Positions 15,353-18,498 of a stretch of DNA of 18,498 bases are shown here, piece by piece (the stretch's first letter is position 1; every line of letters begins with the position of its first letter). Made by a program: the position numbers and the translations under genes. The notes below the pieces were generated by a model that saw only the letters and a program-made list of their open reading frames with translations, searched no databases and had not been told where the DNA came from. Origin of the DNA: Candidatus Muproteobacteria bacterium (GTDB taxonomy: Bacteria; Pseudomonadota; Gammaproteobacteria; Acidiferrobacterales; Sulfurifustaceae); contig JAHFQD010000004.1 of assembly GCA_023266455.1 (NCBI GenBank), positions 1 through 18,498 of the forward strand, written 5' to 3'.

Positions 15353-18300
15353 TTAGGCTATTTGAGCGGCGAGTTCTTTGGCTTGCTTCTTCTGCTGCTC
15401 GTTACCTTCGGCCATGACTTCTTCGAGGATGCTCTTCGCACCTTCGGAGTCGCCCATGTCGATATAAGCGCGCGCCAGATCGAGCTTGGTAGCGGTTTCG
15501 TCCCATTGCGGCGATTCACCGCCTTCAGCGGCATGCGCGGCGGATCCTGGGGCGACAATTTCGCTACTACCTTTATCGAAATCAAACTCGACCGAACTGT
15601 CTCCCGGCTGTCCGATGTCCATTGAGATGTCGGTGCTGACTGCCGGCGCGCCAACGCCGCTGACACTGAACTCGACGCTACTTTCGGGCTTTGTAGTCGG
15701 TTTGACGATCACGGACGAAAAATCGACTTCCATACTCGTCGAGCTTGATGCCGGAGGCGCGGGGCTCGGTGCCGGCGCTGACAATGCTGTGCTTAAATCG
15801 AAATCAAAATCGGTAATTTCGGTAGGAGAAGAGGCTGGTGTTGACGCGGACATCGAACTCGGGCGCATGACGCTCACCGATTCGTCGCCCATATCCATTG
15901 ATACTGAGGACGCTGCCGGTGCAGCCTGCATCTTCGCGGTGTCGGCGAACGACGGAGCGGGCGCTGTAGCGGTCGCTGGACCTGCCGGCATACCAGCACC
16001 GCCGCCACGGAACATCGGATTGTTAGGACTAATCTTTCTACCTAATTCTTCGACCTTTGCCCAATTCTTGTTCGGCTTGCCGCCCATCGAAGCGTACATT
16101 TCTTCGGCGAGTGTTTCGAAGGCGCGAACATCACCGCGATTGGCGTAGATCTCCAACAGCTTAACTTTGGATTCTTCGCGCGCTGGATTCTTAACGATCG
16201 CTTCTTTGAGAATTTCTTCGGCTGTTTCATCGCGGCCATAGGCAAGATACACCTCGGCTTCGGCGACAGGATCGACTTCATCCGTATGAATGTTGCCCAT
16301 GCCAGTTTGGCTGAAATCGCTCAAGAACGAAGTATCGCCCGATGCACTGGCTTGTTGACTCGTCGCTTCACCGCCACCCGCGGCGGGCGATTCGCTGGTC
16401 GCCGTGGTGATCGCATCCGATTGCAAGATGCTCTCTTCGAATTCTGCAATCGACTTACGTCGACGACTTATATAGGTCAGGACGATGCCAGCGCTCAACA
16501 AGATAGCGCCGCCGACAATGCCGAGCATCAGCATGTCGCCGCCAAGCAGCGAATCGATAAATTCAGTGACGAATCCCTTTTCTTCTGCCGGCGCCGGTGG
16601 CGGTGTGGCAGCCTTCGGCGGTGTACGTTTTTCAGCCGCAGGTTTATCAATCTTGGGCGCTTCAGCCGTCGGCACAGGTGCCGGTGTTTCCGCCGGTTTC
16701 GGCGTCTCTACCTTGGGCTGCTCAACCGGTTTTGGCGGTTCCGGCTTAACAACTTCCGGTTGCGGCGCGGGTTCCGGCTTCGGCGGTGTTTTAACTTCCG
16801 GTTTAGGCATTGGTTCCGGTTTCACCGTTTCTGGCGTCACACGGGCCTGCTGATTCGCCAAATCCTTCTGTTCGATTTGAATCAAACGGGATTCACGTTT
16901 CAGCTGCGCTCTTACTTGGGCGAGCTTGTCGCCCATTTCCTTGGTTTCTACTTGCTTCGACGCTAAGGACTCTTCTAACGTCGCTACGCGATCAGCCAAC
17001 GCCTGTCGTTCTTGCGCACCGACGTCTTTAGCGGCTTCGCCTTCGGCGGATTTCTTACCCGCGGTGGCTTTATCGCCCTGCAGTGTCGAACGTACGATTT
17101 TGAGCAACTCATCCTGCTGCATCGCAGGTTTTTCGGTAGGCGTCGGAGCCTTCGCCACTTTTTCAGCGGCGGCTTTTTCTTGCGCCTTCTTTATCGGATC
17201 TTCTTTAGGTGCAGGAGCGGGTTCCGGCTTCGGCGCTTCCGCTTTCTTTACCGGTTCAGGCTTTTCAACTTTTTCAACTGGCGCCGCGACAACCGGCTTC
17301 GGTGGTTCGCTCTCAACTTTGACCGCGCTAGCAGCGCTGGCCAATTTGATCTTGTATTCCTGCCACGCGTCATATTGTGCGCGGAACTGCGTGCGCGCTT
17401 GTACTGGCGTTACCGAATCGACTTCAGTGTTTTCGGGTAACTTTAAAATCTGACCGCTTTTGAGATTATTGATATTGCTGCCAAAAAACGCATGCGGGTT
17501 AGCGCGATACAACGCCAACACGACCTGTTCGACAGATTGGCGATCGTCCGTACGCAACTGTTCCGCGATTCTCCACGCGGTATCGCCCCACTTGACCTTA
17601 TATCCACCTTCCATGGCCCAACCCGAGGCCACCGTCGGCTTCGCCGACGATGCGTTGCTAGGCGGTGGAAGCGGTTCAGGCGCACGTGTCGCCTCCGGCG
17701 CGGTGGCCGTTTCAGTGGGTTTTGGTTCTTCGGTTGGAGACGCCGGGACGGCAGCTGGTTGTTGCTGTTCAGCAGTCGGGGCCGATGGAGCCGGCACTGG
17801 CTTCACTTCTTCTTTCGCGACCACTTCCGGTTTAGAAGACTCTTGCGTTGGCGCGGCGGCTGGAGCCGGAGCGGAAACAACGGGCGGCGTTGTGCTAGGA
17901 CCTGTCGTCGGCGCTTCAATTCCGCCAGGACGGCCGGTAGTTTGCACTGGCGGATCGATAAGCGCCGTGTATTCGCGCACAACGCGACCGCCCGGCCATT
18001 CTACGGCCAGCAACATGTGCAAGAACGGTTCTTCGATCTGCTGGTCGGTGTTCAACTGGACGAAGTAAGTACCATCGCCCCGCTTTGAAACCGTGAATTT
18101 TATTTGATTGAGGAACGCCAGGCGCTCGACGCCGGCGCGCTCGAAATCGCCTCGCGGGGCAAGCCCAACTTGAAGCCCCTTCAGCTCCTTCTCGGAGATG
18201 GAGATGATTTCGACTTCAGCGTTAAGAGGTTCATTAAGGGCCGAGCGAACAGTCAACTTCCCAAGGCCCAACGCAAAGCTCGCCAGCGGAAAAAGTACCG

Positions 18301-18358
18301 CGGCTGCGCCTGCTATCCATCTTGCAGCTGACGGTAGCCGCTTATTCGTGTGGTGCAT
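15353..18358 (-). CDS. fimV: FimV-family pilus/polarity protein
   Basis: FimV is an inner-membrane scaffold for type IV pilus function, twitching and polar organisation. The 1001-aa protein has a signal peptide (about 1-29, AAVLFPLASFAL) and an N-terminal FimV domain (30-137; GLGKLTVRSALNEPLNAEVEI, WPGGRVVREYTALIDPP). A Pro/Glu/Ala linker comes next, then a LysM motif (253-307; YKVKWGDTAWRIAEQL...LKSGQILKLP) for peptidoglycan binding. A low-complexity Pro/Lys/Glu region follows with a short coiled coil (about 447-505). A membrane helix at about 607-630 precedes a cytoplasmic part with TPR-like helices (about 697-775), long Ser/Pro/Asp linkers, and a C-terminal helical hairpin (about 953-1001). 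AAGG lies 4 bases before ATG. Its left neighbour is nrdR; the upstream gene is outside the window. Confidence 0.94.
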   Translation of the reverse strand: MHHTNKRLPSAARWIAGAAAVLFPLASFALGLGKLTVRSALNEPLNAEVEIISISEKELKGLQVGLAPRGDFERAGVERLAFLNQIKFTVSKRGDGTYFVQLNTDQQIEEPFLHMLLAVEWPGGRVVREYTALIDPPVQTTGRPGGIEAPTTGPSTTPPVVSAPAPAAAPTQESSKPEVVAKEEVKPVPAPSAPTAEQQQPAAVPASPTEEPKPTETATAPEATRAPEPLPPPSNASSAKPTVASGWAMEGGYKVKWGDTAWRIAEQLRTDDRQSVEQVVLALYRANPHAFFGSNINNLKSGQILKLPENTEVDSVTPVQARTQFRAQYDAWQEYKIKLASAASAVKVESEPPKPVVAAPVEKVEKPEPVKKAEAPKPEPAPAPKEDPIKKAQEKAAAEKVAKAPTPTEKPAMQQDELLKIVRSTLQGDKATAGKKSAEGEAAKDVGAQERQALADRVATLEESLASKQVETKEMGDKLAQVRAQLKRESRLIQIEQKDLANQQARVTPETVKPEPMPKPEVKTPPKPEPAPQPEVVKPEPPKPVEQPKVETPKPAETPAPVPTAEAPKIDKPAAEKRTPPKAATPPPAPAEEKGFVTEFIDSLLGGDMLMLGIVGGAILLSAGIVLTYISRRRKSIAEFEESILQSDAITTATSESPAAGGGEATSQQASASGDTSFLSDFSQTGMGNIHTDEVDPVAEAEVYLAYGRDETAEEILKEAIVKNPAREESKVKLLEIYANRGDVRAFETLAEEMYASMGGKPNKNWAKVEELGRKISPNNPMFRGGGAGMPAGPATATAPAPSFADTAKMQAAPAASSVSMDMGDESVSVMRPSSMSASTPASSPTEITDFDFDLSTALSAPAPSPAPPASSSTSMEVDFSSVIVKPTTKPESSVEFSVSGVGAPAVSTDISMDIGQPGDSSVEFDFDKGSSEIVAPGSAAHAAEGGESPQWDETATKLDLARAYIDMGDSEGAKSILEEVMAEGNEQQKKQAKELAAQIA
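16767..17235. repeat. 19-bp direct repeat within the Pro/Lys/Glu region of fimV
   Basis: The 19-bp plus-strand sequence GCGGGTTCCGGCTTCGGCG occurs at 16767-16785 and 17217-17235. On the coding strand both copies encode KPEPAP-type peptides (KPEPAPQP near 527, KPEPAPAP near 378). It is a recombination-prone low-complexity repeat within a linker, not a mobile element. Confidence 0.6.
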
Positions 18359-18438
18359 TCAACCTTATCCCCGGTTCTCTTGGAAAAAATGTCTTTCCTT
18401 TAGACTAAAACTCTTACGGCACCTTGGGTTACAACCAG

Positions 18439-18467
18439 ATAATAGTAATAACCTTTACGAACCGCAA
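18439..18467 (-). promoter_or_regulatory. Candidate sigma-70 promoter for fimV
   Basis: On the minus strand TTGCGG (complement of 18462-18467) and TATTAT (complement of 18439-18444, 5 of 6 consensus) are separated by 17 bases. Transcription would begin near 18432, leaving a leader of about 74 bases before fimV. The -35 is only partly matched. Confidence 0.45.
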
Positions 18468-18498
18468 CTAAGTCTAGCTCAGGACTAGGCTTTTACTA

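Noticed and set aside
16286-18068. Long plus-strand open frames opposite fimV
   Set aside because: Antisense of low-complexity Pro/Glu/Lys codons gives Arg/Phe- or Ser/Gly-rich translations; artefact.

Overview
The window is chromosomal, protein-dense DNA from a Gram-negative bacterium, most likely a gammaproteobacterium. The evidence is a FimV homologue, the ppsA/ppsR pair, a nrdR-ribD-ribE...ribBA-ribH-nusB-thiL cluster, tsaB, a lipobox lipoprotein and a predicted outer-membrane protein. The genus cannot be resolved from the sequence alone. No tRNA, rRNA, CRISPR array, transposase or phage gene was seen. No gap without a gene exceeds about 160 bases.

Layout. (a) 1-426 (+) is the 3' end of a FAD-dependent aromatic-ring hydroxylase-type monooxygenase, closed by a strong bidirectional terminator. 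(b) 499-2877 (-) is ppsA (PEP synthase), divergent from 2957-3778 (+) ppsR, the kinase/phosphorylase that switches PpsA off and on. (c) 3795-5979 (-) is a three-gene cluster: a small secreted Cys-rich protein, a Met/His-rich predicted outer-membrane protein, and a four-helix DUF2231-type membrane protein with a His-rich tail. It looks metal-related (copper is the best guess), and its function is undescribed here. (d) 6014-10956 (-) is a tightly packed housekeeping run transcribed ribBA > ribH > nusB > thiL > PLDc_N/TPR membrane protein > HIT protein > tsaB, with several 4-base ATGA overlaps. (e) 11117-12960 (+) holds a membrane-anchored Ser/Thr kinase and an overlapping lipoprotein gene on the opposite strand. 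(f) 12966-15279 (-) is nrdR > ribD > ribE. (g) 15353-18358 (-) is fimV, with a candidate promoter at the right edge.

How the parts work together. RibD, RibE, RibBA (DHBP synthase with a degenerate second domain) and RibH supply most of the riboflavin pathway. GTP cyclohydrolase II must come from elsewhere. NrdR represses ribonucleotide reductase genes, NusB serves antitermination, ThiL makes thiamine diphosphate, and TsaB serves tRNA t6A synthesis. The usually continuous rib cluster is split by the kinase-lipoprotein pair.

Main points for a second look: an in-frame TAA that cuts off a family-like 34-codon tail of the TPR gene (7237-7239); a perfect 10-bp hairpin at the kinase-lipoprotein junction holding both candidate start codons; the kinase-lipoprotein cassette breaking the rib cluster; the metal-like three-gene cluster with an intrinsic terminator just before its second gene; and a nrdR promoter that predicts a leaderless transcript.
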